DNA of 64,000 nucleotides. It comes from Hoplostethus atlanticus. Lineage: Eukaryota > Chordata > Actinopteri > Trachichthyiformes > Trachichthyidae. Both the position numbers and the translations under genes were made by a program. Shown here piece by piece: positions 44,505 to 56,033 of this stretch (its first letter is position 1; every line of letters starts with the position of its first letter). The stretch lies in the NCBI GenBank assembly GCA_034670405.1, contig JAXDDX010000002.1:6105501-6169500 (forward strand), written 5' to 3'. The notes beneath the pieces were generated by a model. That model searched no databases. It worked only from the letters and a program-made list of their open reading frames with translations, and was not told the DNA's origin.

Positions 44505-44514
<10 letters not shown>
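43756..44514. other. Unique non-coding DNA
   Basis: C/T-rich at 43920-44000 and GC-richer at 44030-44220. No gene recognised. Confidence 0.5.

Positions 44515-44547
<33 letters not shown>
44515..44547. repeat. (GT)n microsatellite
   Basis: About 16 GT units. Confidence 0.95.
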
Positions 44548-44549
<2 letters not shown>

Positions 44550-44697
44550 CTGTGGACGTGTGTATTATAGAACAGAAGATCACCTTGACTGTGGCCAGTC
44601 AGAGAGAGCCGTGGGCACTGAGACTGTGGAGGCGGGGTTGAACTGGCTCCCAGAAGGCACTTCTGCTCAGCACAGCCGTCTGCAGCCCCCCTTTAGA

Positions 44698-44742
44698 CGC
44701 TCTCTCTCTCTCTTTCTCTCTGTCGCTTTCTCTCTCTCTCTT

Positions 44743-44780
<38 letters not shown>
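44698..44780. repeat. Compound (CT)n(CA)n microsatellite
   Basis: Imperfect CT for about 55 bases passes directly into 14 CA units. Confidence 0.95.
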
Positions 44781-44782
<2 letters not shown>

Positions 44783-44889
44783 CTCCAGCTGGGAGGTCCC
44801 GGGAGGTAGTGAGGCTCACTGACTGATTAGGTCCCAGGTAAAGCACTGCCCGGGAGCCTACTAGAAAGCCAAAGTCAATGACGATACTC

Positions 44890-44990
44890 AAACACACACG
44901 TGCGCGCACATACACACACACACACACAGTTACACCTCCCCCCACAGTATCATACATTTGTGCACGCACACACACACGCAGACTCGCGCA
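44890..44990. repeat. Imperfect (CA)n tract
   Basis: CA repeats with ACGTGCGCGCAC and a unique gap at 44930-44960. Confidence 0.85.
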
Positions 44991-45802
44991 CGCCTACTGT
45001 CTCTATCAGACAGCTGCTCATGCAGTCTGCTCACCACTGGGATTTCCCTCCATTGTATATGATATAATGATATTATTCCCTCTATTTGCTGGGTAGTTAG
45101 GCACCAGGCCAGGCAGCGCACTTATGAAATTGGGCTAAAAGCATGATGTTATTTCAGAATACAAAATGGCTGTGGAGTGGAATAGATAGAATATCTTATT
45201 TGGACTCTCTACGTTTTGTTTCTGTGCCTTGTTTAATTCCCTCCTCTTGAGTCGTCTTTTGTGTTATTTACTGTACTCTTCTTCCCTTCCTGATTTCCTC
45301 TCCCCTAACCGTTCATAACAACAGTCTCTTCTTTAACAATAGCTTTCATAGCGCTGTACCCACATTTCTAAACACTGCACCACAGTGCAAATCAGAAAGT
45401 CACTGGACAATGGCAGCGGCCCCCTCCAATCCACAGGCAGTAAAAAGATAGAAGTCTGCTTCTATTCTCTACCCTCTGCCATTTTACAGTCTGTCAGCCT
45501 GTTAGTAGCTCCGTAGTTCGAAGCTCAGACCGGAACTCTCCAACGCTATTTCCAGCGCTTTTCTGAAAACCCGCTATTGTGGAGGTATAATTACAGGCCT
45601 ATACGCTGTACTTAATTCCCAAACAATAGGGTGTACTTTCACACAAGGACATGAAATTACTCTCCATTCAGAACATGCTCAGCTAGACAACAGAGCTCTT
45701 GATGTTCTGAGGACATCCACGCTGCTGTTACAACGCACTGTAAAACCCCGACTGTAAGTCTTTCCCTGTTGTCCCCTCTCATTACCTCAGTGTGCCCTAA
45801 AT
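44991..45802. other. Unique non-coding DNA
   Basis: No gene or repeat family recognised. Confidence 0.5.

Positions 45803-45846
<44 letters not shown>
45803..45846. repeat. (GAT)n trinucleotide microsatellite
   Basis: About 14 GAT units. Confidence 0.97.
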
Positions 45847-45849
<3 letters not shown>

Positions 45850-46015
45850 ATTAGTATTGTCTGTGTCGCACCACCTTTGAATGAATCTTTTTAAAAGGCC
45901 GACAGACCAAATGGGAGAAAGAGAGGAACCTATTTATTAATATTTATGGGTAGAACCTTCATCTCTATATCTGTTGACAAGTCGGTTTTATTTCGTCAGT
46001 CATGTTGCTCGATTG

Positions 46016-46084
<69 letters not shown>
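46016..46084. repeat. (CTAT)n tetranucleotide microsatellite
   Basis: About 17 uninterrupted CTAT units, same motif and orientation as 31364-31446. Confidence 0.98.
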
Positions 46085-46108
46085 TGGCATTTGCCTGTAA
46101 CACTTCAG

Positions 46109-46167
46109 GTGGATTGGACCTGAAGGAAATGGCCAATATGTACTCTGAGCTGACTGAAGGATACTGA
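46109..46167 (+). other. Possible short terminal coding exon
   Basis: Acceptor TTTGCCTGTAACACTTCAG (AG 46107-46108), 24 bases after the CTAT run, precedes a frame with ordinary coding codons reading GLDLKEMANMYSELTEGY and a TGA at 46165-46167. No upstream exon is identified. It is short enough to be open by chance. Confidence 0.18.
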
Positions 46168-47459
46168 AACTCACATGCTTCGGGACAGGAAGAAGGAGGG
46201 ACATCGTAGACTGTCACACAAAGGTTTGTGTGTTTCAAGGAAAGCTAGACTGAATTGCGAAACTCAGCCAGCCTATGTGGCAGGGATTGTTTATTTCTAT
46301 TTATTTTTTCCCTCTTTCTAACTTTCTTTCTTGGAACAAGCTGATAAAGTTCCCTGATTAGTAACCATGGGCAACAGTCACTGCAATTTATTTTCTCTTT
46401 TTCTCTCTGGGTTTTTCTCTCTGTCTCTTCTTTCTCTTTCGTTGCTTCTATTTTTTTTCTACCGTAGCTCTGTTGTTCCTCAGTGGTCATAGCCCTGTGT
46501 CTGACAGTGATGGTGTTGTTCCTCCATTCACTGTTGGCCTCCTTCTTCTTCGACAGGCACCCGGCTCCCTGACTCCTAATTGGTGGAAATGCTAGCAGCA
46601 TCTGGTTCTGGTGAGCGTCTCTGTCGACAACGGCGGCCGTCCAGGCGTTTGACGGCTGGTTGCCATAACGTCATCACCTTGGCGACAGACTGGACCCTGG
46701 CGCTGTTCTGGAGTACCTGCCACTCAGCATTACCAGCCACGCTCACAGAAGAGACAGGGCATTTCATGCATCCAAGAAATGAAGCAGTTTGAGAGTCAAA
46801 TTTGATAATAAGCTTATTTCAACCCCCACCACAACACAACACACCACACCATACACCCTCCCAGCTCTCCATGACTAACCCCAGCCTGCGGGAAAGGGAC
46901 TAATATTTTAGTGGATAAATTATATGGCCTGTTAACTTTTAAAGAATCTGTTGACAGTGCATACTGTCACAATGTCATTTTCATATAATGCCATTTTATC
47001 TGCCCACTTTTCACGGTAAGATTTCAGCTTTTCTGACACAGACAGCAGAGACCTTGCTGGCTTTGAAAAGAGAAGTTCTCTCTTTCCCCCATGTCTCTCT
47101 TTCAAACCCCTACGCTGTAGTCCCCTCCTCTTTTCTCCTCTCTCTCCATTCCCCTGTGGCCACATCCATGGTATTCTAGCAATACTCAGGCTCAACACTT
47201 GTTTATGCACGGCTATAGTACAGTATACTGCTATGATCTGCTTTGTTGTGCACCAACATTATAGATATGGCTCAAATGATAATATGGGATTATTTCTTAG
47301 ACAACAAGAAGTTAAATATAAATACTAATTAAAGTCTGAAATTGCTGTTGTAAATGTACGTCTGTGAAGAAAACATGTGCAAACCTACAGTCTTGGTCAG
47401 TAAATGTGGACAATTTGAGTATACAGGAGCAAAACCTGTATGACATTTAAATGTTAAGA
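46168..47459. other. Unique non-coding DNA
   Basis: Pyrimidine-rich at 46300-46470, CA/CCA-rich at 46820-46862. No gene recognised. Confidence 0.5.
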
Positions 47460-47745
47460 TATTTACATGAATTAGATTTTGCTGCACTCAGGCCAGTTAG
47501 CTTGATTTTATTAAATCTGAAATTTTAATTCATCATTCTCCATCTGAAAAACAACATGAAGATTATATATGACACCACTTGGCTCCATTCAAGGCATACA
47601 TTCAGAGTATGTTTACACTCCACTCGAGCAGGATATGATTCAAAAATTCATCAAAATCAAATTAAACAACGCGGTCTATCACCACTCAGCCCATTATGAT
47701 TAATGTTTCAATTACGGTGTTAGACGTCTTTACCCATGGCCATTT
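47460..47745. promoter_or_regulatory. Candidate conserved non-coding element
   Basis: Repeat-free AT-rich block with TTTTAATTCATCATT, ATCAAATTAAACAACGCGG, CATTATGATTAATG and TTCAATTACGG. High density of homeodomain-type cores. Conservation is inferred. Confidence 0.37.
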
Positions 47746-49325
47746 GTACCAGGATTGTCAGGAGGGAAGACAAACATACACACACACTTTTATTTTTTTT
47801 AAAAAGCTGTGAAAAAAATAAAATAAACATGCATGTCAATTACTGCAAGATGGCGCTCAGTTCCACACATCACATCATATTTGTTGCTATTTCATATCCA
47901 CGCATGAGCAAACACAGTGGTGGCCATACAGGAGAGGAGGCGGCAGGGGAGCAAACAGCATGAGGGCACCGTGTTCAAACTGTGGTGACCAGTGGCTCCT
48001 GCCTGTCCGTGGCCTCACAGCGCTGCCTCAGCCCCGACGGCTCAATGCAGGTATTCACACACAGGATTCCAGTGGCCACCGAAACATCTAGCCCAAACGG
48101 ACACAGTGACTCTTCTAGGTAAATAGCTGCCCATGCCAGACCAGGCTTTATAACCTCTCTCTCACTCTGTCTCTCTCTTTCTCTGTCTCAGTTTCTCTCT
48201 GGCTTTGTTTCCCCCCCACAGCCCTCCCCAGCCTTAAAATGAAAACGAGCATGCTGTTTAACAGACCTCACAGCTCACAGCCCAGAGTTCAACAAAATTA
48301 AATGCTCCCTTTCAGTAATAAAACTAGATGCTGCGTCGGCACTATTTTCTTCCTAGAAAAGGAAGTAATGATAATTTGGGGGGAGGTTTACTCTAAATCT
48401 ACTTTTATAAATAGATTAATAGAGGGACATTACATTATCCAAAAAACAAACAAACAACTTAAGCAATAGAGAGCCATTTCCCTTCCTTTATTGTTAAATT
48501 GTGTAATCAGTGTTTTAAATTCAGTGTTGTGGACGCTGGAGGAGACTTGGATGATTTGGCATACTCTTGGCAGAAACAAAAGATGGGGCAAACATGGGGC
48601 TACAGAGAAGGCAGACTGGCCACGAGAGAACAAACCACACCACAGAGAGAAAAAACCAAACCACACCACTGCCTTCTGAAACCAGGCTGGCCCATGTTAT
48701 CTCCCTCCATGCCTGGGCTCATGTTGTTTCTCTCTATTGTGTGGTTGGTTGGTTGGCTGCTTGGTTAGTTGGTTACTGGGACTGGGGAGTGACATGATGT
48801 GAAATTACACGTTGCATGCGTTCATGGTGTCTTCGTCTGGGCATTGATTTGTTGATCATTGTCGTCGACTCCTATTGGTCGGCCTACGAATCATCAGGTA
48901 AACAAGACGCTTTATGCTTTATGTCTCCCAAAGTATAAACTGTGCATAAGGTGTGTGACATCACTAGTTTGCATAACAGCACTTGAGTCATTTCTTTATC
49001 AACAATGTCTCAATCATAGAAAAAAACACTCACCACTGTAAATGCGTATATTGACCTTAAGGGTAACACCCATTCAAATTAAGAAAGGCCTCTGCAAAAC
49101 ATCTATCAAGGATAAATCATTCTGTTTATGTTTACAGACCTAGACTGGGTCCTGGGAATGCACCTGATGTAAAATCAAATATTTCTTATTAACCTTTTTG
49201 CATGATTTATGGACTATGACATAAGTAGCGACTGGTGTATTTTTGTAGGAACCACAACATCGTCTGGCTGCAGCAAGCAGTGGTCTACAGGCTTTCCACA
49301 TTTATCGAGCATAATTGCTGCTTAA
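47746..49325. other. Unique non-coding DNA
   Basis: A 30-nt segment at 48021-48050 sits between an acceptor (GTCCGTGGCCTCACAG) and a fair donor (AATGCAG then GTATTC) and is open (RCLSPDGSMQ); probably chance. TTGG tandem repeats lie at 48743-48775. No gene recognised. Confidence 0.4.
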
Positions 49326-49700
49326 AGTCTTAAATTATTTATTATTGTGAGATCTGACAGTGCTGCTCAGAAGCAAATTGGGATCATCTTCCATGACCAC
49401 CAAGGATTTGCAGATTGGAGGCAGAACTAAGTTTATTTCCTCCGCTCTGCTTTTATCCCTGCAAACGAAGCGTTTAAAAGGATCACCCGCGACAGATAAC
49501 CACGTTACTGTACAGACGAATAACGCCGCTGCTCTTAAGATCCTGATTTTGTCTGCGTTTTTTTTCTCTCTCTCTCTCTCTCTCTCTCTTCCCTTCACCC
49601 CGGTCTAATTGTGCTGAAGCTCTCCCTGTGGGTTTTAACGTTTGACACGGCGAAACACTCTTAAATCCTCCACACTGCTCCCTCCCTTATGAGGCCCAGT
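49326..49700. promoter_or_regulatory. Candidate conserved element interrupted by (CT)n
   Basis: Balanced, repeat-free DNA at 49326-49555 (CCACCAAGGATTTGCAG, TAACGCCGCTGCTC) followed by a CT run at 49566-49590. Frames are open on both strands here without recognisable domains. Regulatory role is speculative. Confidence 0.28.
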
Positions 49701-49960
49701 ATCTTAAAAGCAAAAAGGATGTATGTCTAATTCACAAATTTATCACTTCGCAAAATGATGCATTAAATGAGAGGGGACACGCTCTGATTTGAAATGCTGA
49801 CTTTAGAAAAGAAGTTCTGATTTTCAAAATGAGTTTAGATGGGCTCCCCTTCACCCCTCACCCACTCGTTTGCCTCCCACGTCCTCTTGCCTTCCCAGTT
49901 ATATCACTCTCTCCTTGAGAAGAGAGGCCATGGAGCGCTCTCTTTGTCTGCCTTTACCTC

Positions 49961-49962
<2 letters not shown>

Positions 49963-50013
<51 letters not shown>
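49963..50013. repeat. Compound (CT)n(CA)n microsatellite
   Basis: CT run of about 30 bases joined to 11 CA units, the same arrangement as at 44698-44780. Confidence 0.95.
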
Positions 50014-50942
50014 TATCCCATAGCTTAGATGGACTGGTTTCCAATTAGCACATGTAGGTATAAGCATGTTTTATTGTGTGTGTCTGCGTGTGTGTGGCTG
50101 TATGCACATTCATGCTTGCGTGTGCGTATACGTGCATCACTCGAGTACGTTCACATGGTCGCCTTTGTGCTTTTGAGGACAAGGCCATAGAGACAGCATG
50201 ACTAATTTCCATTTCTCTAGCCTTGAGATATTGAGCACTTGCATCAGGAGTATCATCTGGAGTCCAGCATATCTCAAATCATTGATGCAGCAAACGCTGT
50301 CATGTAACGTTCATGGACAGTATACGGTTCTATAAAGACAAGGGTCATGATGGATTCAACATCCCACTGACTTATGTTTTGTTCAAATGACAAATTTCAC
50401 AACTGGATAGCTTTCTATTTATTATTATATTTGGTATTCTTGTATGAGTATGGAGTAGACAGACAACCCGTCTCTAGAGTACTTCTGAGCTCCCCAGCGG
50501 CTGAAACCAGAGGAGGCATTTTTTTCTTAACGCAGTTCTAACGACTTTTGAATGCAGCTCAACTGGCTGCGAGGCAACGCGGGCTTCCTCTCGACAGGTC
50601 AACCTGCCAAGAAACAAGTTTAAAGAGGAAAGGATCTGTGTAAAAAGAGTAAATGTAAATGTCCGCTCAAGAACCAGTGATCCCTGGAGATGTGTTAAAA
50701 CAAGGGCGAGGACTAAACCGATGACAACTCCATCCGCAAGGCCCACACCATGGAGGGAAAAAGCAAGACACACTAAGTTTTAAGAGGTGCCGTCTTGACA
50801 GTGTTAATGACTTCTAGGCTACTGGTGAAATCATGAGGGAAAAGACTGCAAACAGCAAAGTTTATTCTTTGATAATTTGTGCTTGGAAAAGAATCAATTC
50901 AACGTGATAAAATATTGTGAATAACACATCTTTAAGTGTTGA
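50014..50942. other. Unique non-coding DNA
   Basis: Imperfect GT at 50070-50145. No gene or repeat family recognised. Confidence 0.5.
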
Positions 50943-50950
50943 TCTGTGGT

Positions 50951-51433
50951 CAGTGTTGGGCTTGTTACTCAAAAAATGTAATATATTTATTTTTTACTCA
51001 GCACTAATTTAAAAAACAGGCTTAATGATATTACTTTACTTATTACTCCTTGTTAGAAGTAATTTGTTACACTACTCATTAAAACAAATCTTGATTGTTT
51101 CCTCTTACCTTCAAAACACCTCGCCTGTGCGCCTCCGTGACTGATAACCAAATACTGCCAGCTTAGCTTTTAGTACCTGCACAATTGACAATGATATTTT
51201 TGTCGTCTTTCATCTTGAAAAAAGTCGCTGAATGTAAACGTATTAATCTTAAATCCAAGTGTGTGACGCGTGGCGTATCCTTCAGTCATGACCAAAATAA
51301 ATGTGGATGGAGACTGGCTTATTAACTTAAACGTGATATGAAGATGTGATAAAAGAAACGTTATGATTTATTTCTCTGATTGGTAACTGTAATATTATTA
51401 TTGAAATTGAAATAGACTTACCGCCCATCACTG
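50951..51433. mobile_element. hAT-like non-autonomous DNA transposon
   Basis: Left end CAGTGTTGGGCTTGTTACTC and reverse-complemented right end CAGTGATGGGCGGTAAGTC are hAT-type terminal repeats (CAGTGTTGGG is common in fish). The flanking octamers TCTGTGGT (50943-50950) and TCTGTGAT (51434-51441) match at 7 of 8 positions, as expected for the 8-bp hAT target duplication. The 483-bp body has TTACTTTACTTATTACTCC-type sequence and no transposase frame. Confidence 0.85.
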
Positions 51434-51441
51434 TCTGTGAT

Positions 51442-53028
51442 ATTTTTCAAACATTGTGGCCTGTGCTGTGATGTCTTTTTCCTTTATTTTCTATTGATGA
51501 GTTAGCTACCGGTCTTTTCTTTGTCTATTCAGCCACGGTGGCTACCGCTGCTCGTGATGACTACCGAGTTCTTCTTCTATTTACTCAAAACAAGCAGCTG
51601 TTGCTGTTTCCGGAAATGTGAAATGCATCACTTCCTGTGTGCCAGAGGATTTTCTCCAAGACAACCCTACCTGACACCGGATGTTTAGAACAGCAAATTC
51701 AAAGGCTTTCATGAAAAGTGTATAGGTGTATAACACTATTATGTCTATCATCAATCTGCAATAAAGAGCAGAAAAACAGCATGTATGAAACCACTGTAAA
51801 TGTTGTGAAGACTAAAAGAAAGCAGTGTGGCCATCACCATTCTCTGGTAAACAAAGAAAAGGACAGATACATTTATATACTGTATATCATGTTGCGAGAG
51901 TTAGAGAGCGATAGCCTACCACTGCAGCTGTCAACACAATCTCATTTCCTGGAAGCCTGCCATGTTGTAATTAAAAACTCACCTTATCTGCGATATTAAA
52001 ATAACCAAGGCACATGTGAGGTATAGGAGATGACAGTCACTCTCTAGTAATTTATTGCTGTCTAGTAGCTTGACAGAAATGATGGTCCAAATTAGATCTG
52101 ACTAGTTTCAACTTAACCATGCAGACATATTTAATGCTGAGATGGTCTGAAATGGATGCATGATGTTGCCATTGTCTTTCCATATCATCAGTACCTATGA
52201 CACTTCTTGCTGCTGTATAACAGGAGGGTTTAGCAGTTAATCAACCTTCATTTATACATTGCTTTAGGCCAAAGATATTATATTTATTTTTTACAGTTCA
52301 CTGGGTGACCCTAGAAAAGTATTTACATTTTCTATTTATAACTTCCACCTCTGATTTTTCATGGCTGTATATAATGTACTATATTGTATATTATGTTGAC
52401 AGTGTATCGATTAGGTATCATCAGATCCATCTCAAGACTTTTTTTCTTGATGGCGCTTGTGTCCTTCTGGCTATACGACAATGATTAAAAAAAAGGTCTC
52501 AAAGGAAGATAACACCAAGAGGGTTAGCAGACGTAAGCACACGTAACCATGCCTATGTATTCCGTAACAGGCCTGGATAATGCACCAATTTTACAAGGAA
52601 CAGTGTTGGGAGAGAAACAGAGTAGCCAGCTTACTGAAATTGTTTAGTTAGATAGAAGTTACAAACACGTAGCTGGGAATTTTCTATGCAAAGCTTCAAC
52701 ATTTTGACTTGAAGTGACGCCAGTCTGGAGCAAAACAAGACATCACTTGGCTTGCTAGTAAACCTACTAGCTAACATTGCGCCATGAAAATTGTATAGCT
52801 ATAATTTTGGCACGCCCCTTACGGTGAAGAGAGGAAATTTACAGAAATTTAGTTACAAAGATGTGTACGTCTCACACAATCTATTGTTTTCTTTAGTTTA
52901 TGTGAGCCTGACCTCTTAGACCAGCTGTGTCTCTTTTTCCAGTTTATCCTGTTGGTTGTGCGGAGGAATGTTTCTAAAACGCTGCTGTCCATGTGTGCGT
53001 TGAAACTTTGATGTTGAGTAACAGACAA
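51442..53028. other. Unique or decayed-transposon DNA
   Basis: CAGTGTTGGGAG at 52601-52612 again resembles a hAT end, but no right end or target duplication is found. No gene recognised. Confidence 0.4.
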
Positions 53029-53240
53029 TGGGCCTCATTCACAAAACTTTTCATAAATTCTTCGTACATTTTTTGTATTTATGTGCGTACGAAAAAAACC
53101 AACATGGGATTCACGAAACATGCAGGAAAAACCTTGATTTGTACGTACCCCAGGTGTATCAGAGGATGAATGCCAATTGTTTGTAAACTGGATAGGTAAA
53201 CGCCCAGTTCAACACTATTAAAGGAAACTTAAGACTTAAA
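53029..53240 (+). mobile_element. Fragment of a fish dispersed repeat beginning GGGCCTCATTCA
   Basis: GGGCCTCATTCACAAAACTT followed by ATAAATTCTTCGTAC and TATGTGCGTACG is the hallmark start of a repeat I know in several teleost genomes. The matching right end is not found within 1 kb, so it is truncated or too decayed. Family name not assigned. Confidence 0.55.
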
Positions 53241-53370
53241 GGTCGTATACAAGTAAACCATCAACAGAGGGAAAAAGAGGAACTTTGCGAGTCCGAAATG
53301 GAATTTTTTCTCTTATGCATGTATGAGAAAAAACAAAACATTATTTACCTTATTTACTAAGGTTATATAC

Positions 53371-53559
53371 TCACAATCTACCCAAGCCTAAATAGGACCT
53401 CCATCCATCCCAGCGACACTTTTCCCTAGGTTGCCAGTTGCGACGGTAGCTCATTGTTGCCTCATATGCTGAAAGGGTGGCTGAAGTGTGGACTAAAATA
53501 TGGTTCAAAATGTTTTTGTCCGTTACATTTTTGACAGTGGCGTTCCTCTCGGCAGCCAT
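53371..53559 (-). other. Unassigned open frame of 62 codons, non-repetitive
   Basis: An ATG at 53559-53557 opens MAAERNATVKNVTDKNILNH and continues to a TGA at 53373-53371. The same frame is open further upstream to 53823. Composition is protein-like and not repeat-driven. A donor-like GATT-GTGAGTA overlaps the stop (GT at 53374/53373). It lies beside a dispersed repeat, so a decayed transposon gene or an alternative first exon are both possible. No family recognised. Confidence 0.2.
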
Positions 53560-54002
53560 CGTTACCTCCGTTTTTGGAAATAAGCAGAGTTTACTAGCTA
53601 ACTTGCAAGCCTCTGTGAACTCCCATAACAAAACAGTTTTCAAAATCATTGCGCTACGATTCATGACACAATTTTGATATAACAAATCCTGAAACCCAGA
53701 CTTAGAAAAACAAAGATCTGAGCAGAGTTGGTATTTCCAATCGAAAATACTGGCACCTCTATGTTTGCCTATACATGTTGTTTTACAGTGTTGACTTCCA
53801 TTAAAGCACACACAGTCACACAAGCTGTTTGTTCCTATGCATTCCTCTGGTATTATTATAGTTTCATGTAGTGTCGAGTTGGTAGTAGCCAGGGTCCTTT
53901 GGCTACTGACCAGACATAAGAGTCTAAATCAGAGGGAGTCAGCAGATTACTGAAGCGTGGCGTGTGGTTAGAGGCTGGCTGCAGGTGTGTGCTCTCAAAT
54001 AC

Positions 54003-54007
<5 letters not shown>

Positions 54008-54050
<43 letters not shown>
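54008..54050. repeat. (GA)n microsatellite
   Basis: About 21 GA units. Confidence 0.95.
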
Positions 54051-54053
<3 letters not shown>

Positions 54054-54375
54054 AGGAAAGCCAGAGCAGAACTGAGAGTGAGAGAGCTTGTCTACTCAGT
54101 AGATGTGGTCACTCTCCAGGTGCAGGACCATATTGATGGAAGAAAACAAGGCCACCACCACCCCCCTCTTCCCCCCTCTCTATTGCTTTCTCTCTATATA
54201 ATTGCGCCACGTGAGGAAACACAAACTTGGCTGCCTCTGTGCATCGCTGCAACTAATCAGAACAAGGCCCTCTTCACTAAGGAAGCATGGCCGCTCTTTG
54301 ATTTGACACTTGCCGTTTTCATGCAGGTTTGTGTTGTTTTTTTCCCCGCACTTGATGAGGACGTACAGTCTACGT

Positions 54376-54424
54376 GTGTATGTGTTTTCTGTGTATGTGC
54401 ATGTGTGTGTGTGTGCGCGCGTCT
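54376..54424. repeat. Imperfect (GT)n tract
   Basis: GT with TTTTC, ATGTGCATG and GCGCGCG steps. Confidence 0.82.
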
Positions 54425-54558
54425 ATGAATCCCAGCGGGTACACGCTCAATGTTGCACACTGTTTCATCCCTTATTGTATGATACTCAAAGACTGTCATC
54501 CTCATCTGTGTTCATGCACCCCTCCCTCTTGAACCGAACAAACACAACCTCATTAGCC

Positions 54559-54591
54559 ACACACACACACACACAGACGCACACACACACA
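54559..54591. repeat. (CA)n microsatellite
   Basis: CA repeat with one GACG interruption. Confidence 0.92.
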
Positions 54592-54920
54592 TGCATATAA
54601 ACATAAATGCAATACACAATGAATGTAAGACCCTTAGAGTAGAAGGCATTCTATTTTCCAGGTTCAAATGAAGGTTGAACAATTGACAATAATAAATAAA
54701 TAAAGAATAATAAACCTCTCTCACCTGTTGGTATCAAGGAATCCATGAAGAAGGACAAGTGCGATATGTCGGTGCCATGCATGTGAGCGTTAATTGGAGA
54801 CAAACTCTAAAGCCCACTGCACAATTTGTATTGTAGCAGATAAAAAGTCCAACCCAGCTTTTGAAGCCTAGTTTCAAAAGCGTTCTACTTGGCAATAACA
54901 CTGACAGTAATTTGTTATTT

Positions 54921-55413
54921 GGTTTTAACAGCTAATGTCTCAGGTGTTTTCATAGCAAATTTTGATTGATAAATGTGTCAACTCTCCAACTTATTTCTGG
55001 GATGTGACTGGAACGGAGCAGACACACGGTCTGTGAAGCTAAGCAAACAACGTTAACTTCACTGGAGCTCGTTCTGTCAGGTAACGTTAAATTAATGATA
55101 GAAAGAAAACCTTTAATGTTAATTGACTGTTTGCTAATGAGTGTTAATGCTCTGAAATTGCAATAACAATATCTTTTAGCGGACAGCGGTAGTTGATAGC
55201 ATAAACATGAGTGGGAAAGCAGATATTTATGTAACGTTACCCTGGCAGAATAAGCCCCAGTGAAGTTAACTTTATCTGTTTACCTTCACAGCCGTGGTTG
55301 AAGACCGTGTGTCTGCTCCGTTCCAGTCACATCCCAGAAATAAGTTGGAGAGTTGACACATTTATCAATCAAAGTTTACTATGAAAACACCCAAGACATT
55401 AGCTAATAAACCA
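54921..55413. mobile_element. Foldback element with about 170-bp terminal inverted repeats
   Basis: Left arm (about 54921-55089) and right arm (about 55231-55413) are reverse complements over nearly their whole length, around a loop of about 140 bases. A core of 72 bases (54961-55032 versus 55302-55373) matches perfectly by eye. Outer parts carry scattered substitutions and small indels. GTAACGTTA lies at the inner edge of both arms. There is no transposase frame. A target duplication is not clear. This is typical of long-TIR MITEs or foldback transposons. Confidence 0.85.
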
Positions 55414-55535
55414 GTGGCTACTATCAAAGGCCAGGGAGTGTAATTAAGTCCTCAACTCCAAATATAGCAAATACACGATGCATACTGTAAGAGTGTGTTT
55501 GTGTTGCTTGAGACATGATCTCAAGCATGCACGCA

Positions 55536-56033
55536 CAGTGAGGTCCAAACGTCTGAGTCCACTACCCAGATACCTTTTGTTTATCATTTATCAAAAACAA
55601 ATACAAATTTTTAGTCAAATGATATTTGTCAAACAACATTACGGAATTTTCAAAAATAGTTAAATTAATAATTAAAAATATTTTTCAATGGAAGTCCAGT
55701 AGAGCAGCAGTAGAGACAATAACGCATAGGACCGTATTCATTTAGTCAATATATTGTATTAGTTGTTAAAAGATAATTCATACTGTGCATTAGGAGCATA
55801 CATGTGTTAATATTTGAATGAAATATATGGTGTGACAACAATTTGAAAAATGGTGTATTATTCAGATATTTTTAAATTTCACAGTATTTCTCAAAAATCT
55901 AAACATTTTGATTTGTATCTGTTCAAAATGTATTCTTGAATAAGAAGTATCAACTGAGTAAAAAATAAATATTAGTCTTTGATAAATGATGAAAACAAAA
56001 ACTTAGTAGGTAGTGGACTGTTGGACCCCACTG
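55536..56033. mobile_element. Tc1/mariner-like MITE
   Basis: Left end CAGTGAGGTCCAAACGTCTG and reverse-complemented right end CAGTGGGGTCCAACAGTCC agree, and both continue with CCACTACC. TA follows the right end (56034-56035), and CA, a one-base variant, precedes the left. Further in, CATTTATCAAA occurs in both arms, so the inverted repeats extend past 60 bases. About 498 bp, AT-rich inside, no transposase. CAGTG-type ends with TA target sites are a Tc1/mariner trait. Confidence 0.8.

Noticed and set aside
46109-46167. Cadherin-like C-terminus suggested by the DLKEMANMY phrase
   Set aside because: Only a vague likeness to the acidic ends of classical cadherins. The usual long last exon with the catenin-binding region is absent.
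51105-51125. Strong minus-strand donor TTTGAAG-GTAAGAG
   Set aside because: It lies inside the hAT-like element and has no matching acceptor, so it is probably part of transposon sequence.
52601-53210. Second hAT-like element starting CAGTGTTGGGAG
   Set aside because: No inverted right end and no 8-bp target duplication could be found. The CCCAGTTCAACACT near 53203 is too poor a match.
54722-54830. Minus-strand exon ending at CCAACAG-GTGAGAG
   Set aside because: The donor is good and one frame is open, but the acceptor (GTGGGCTTTAG) is weak and nothing supports a transcript.
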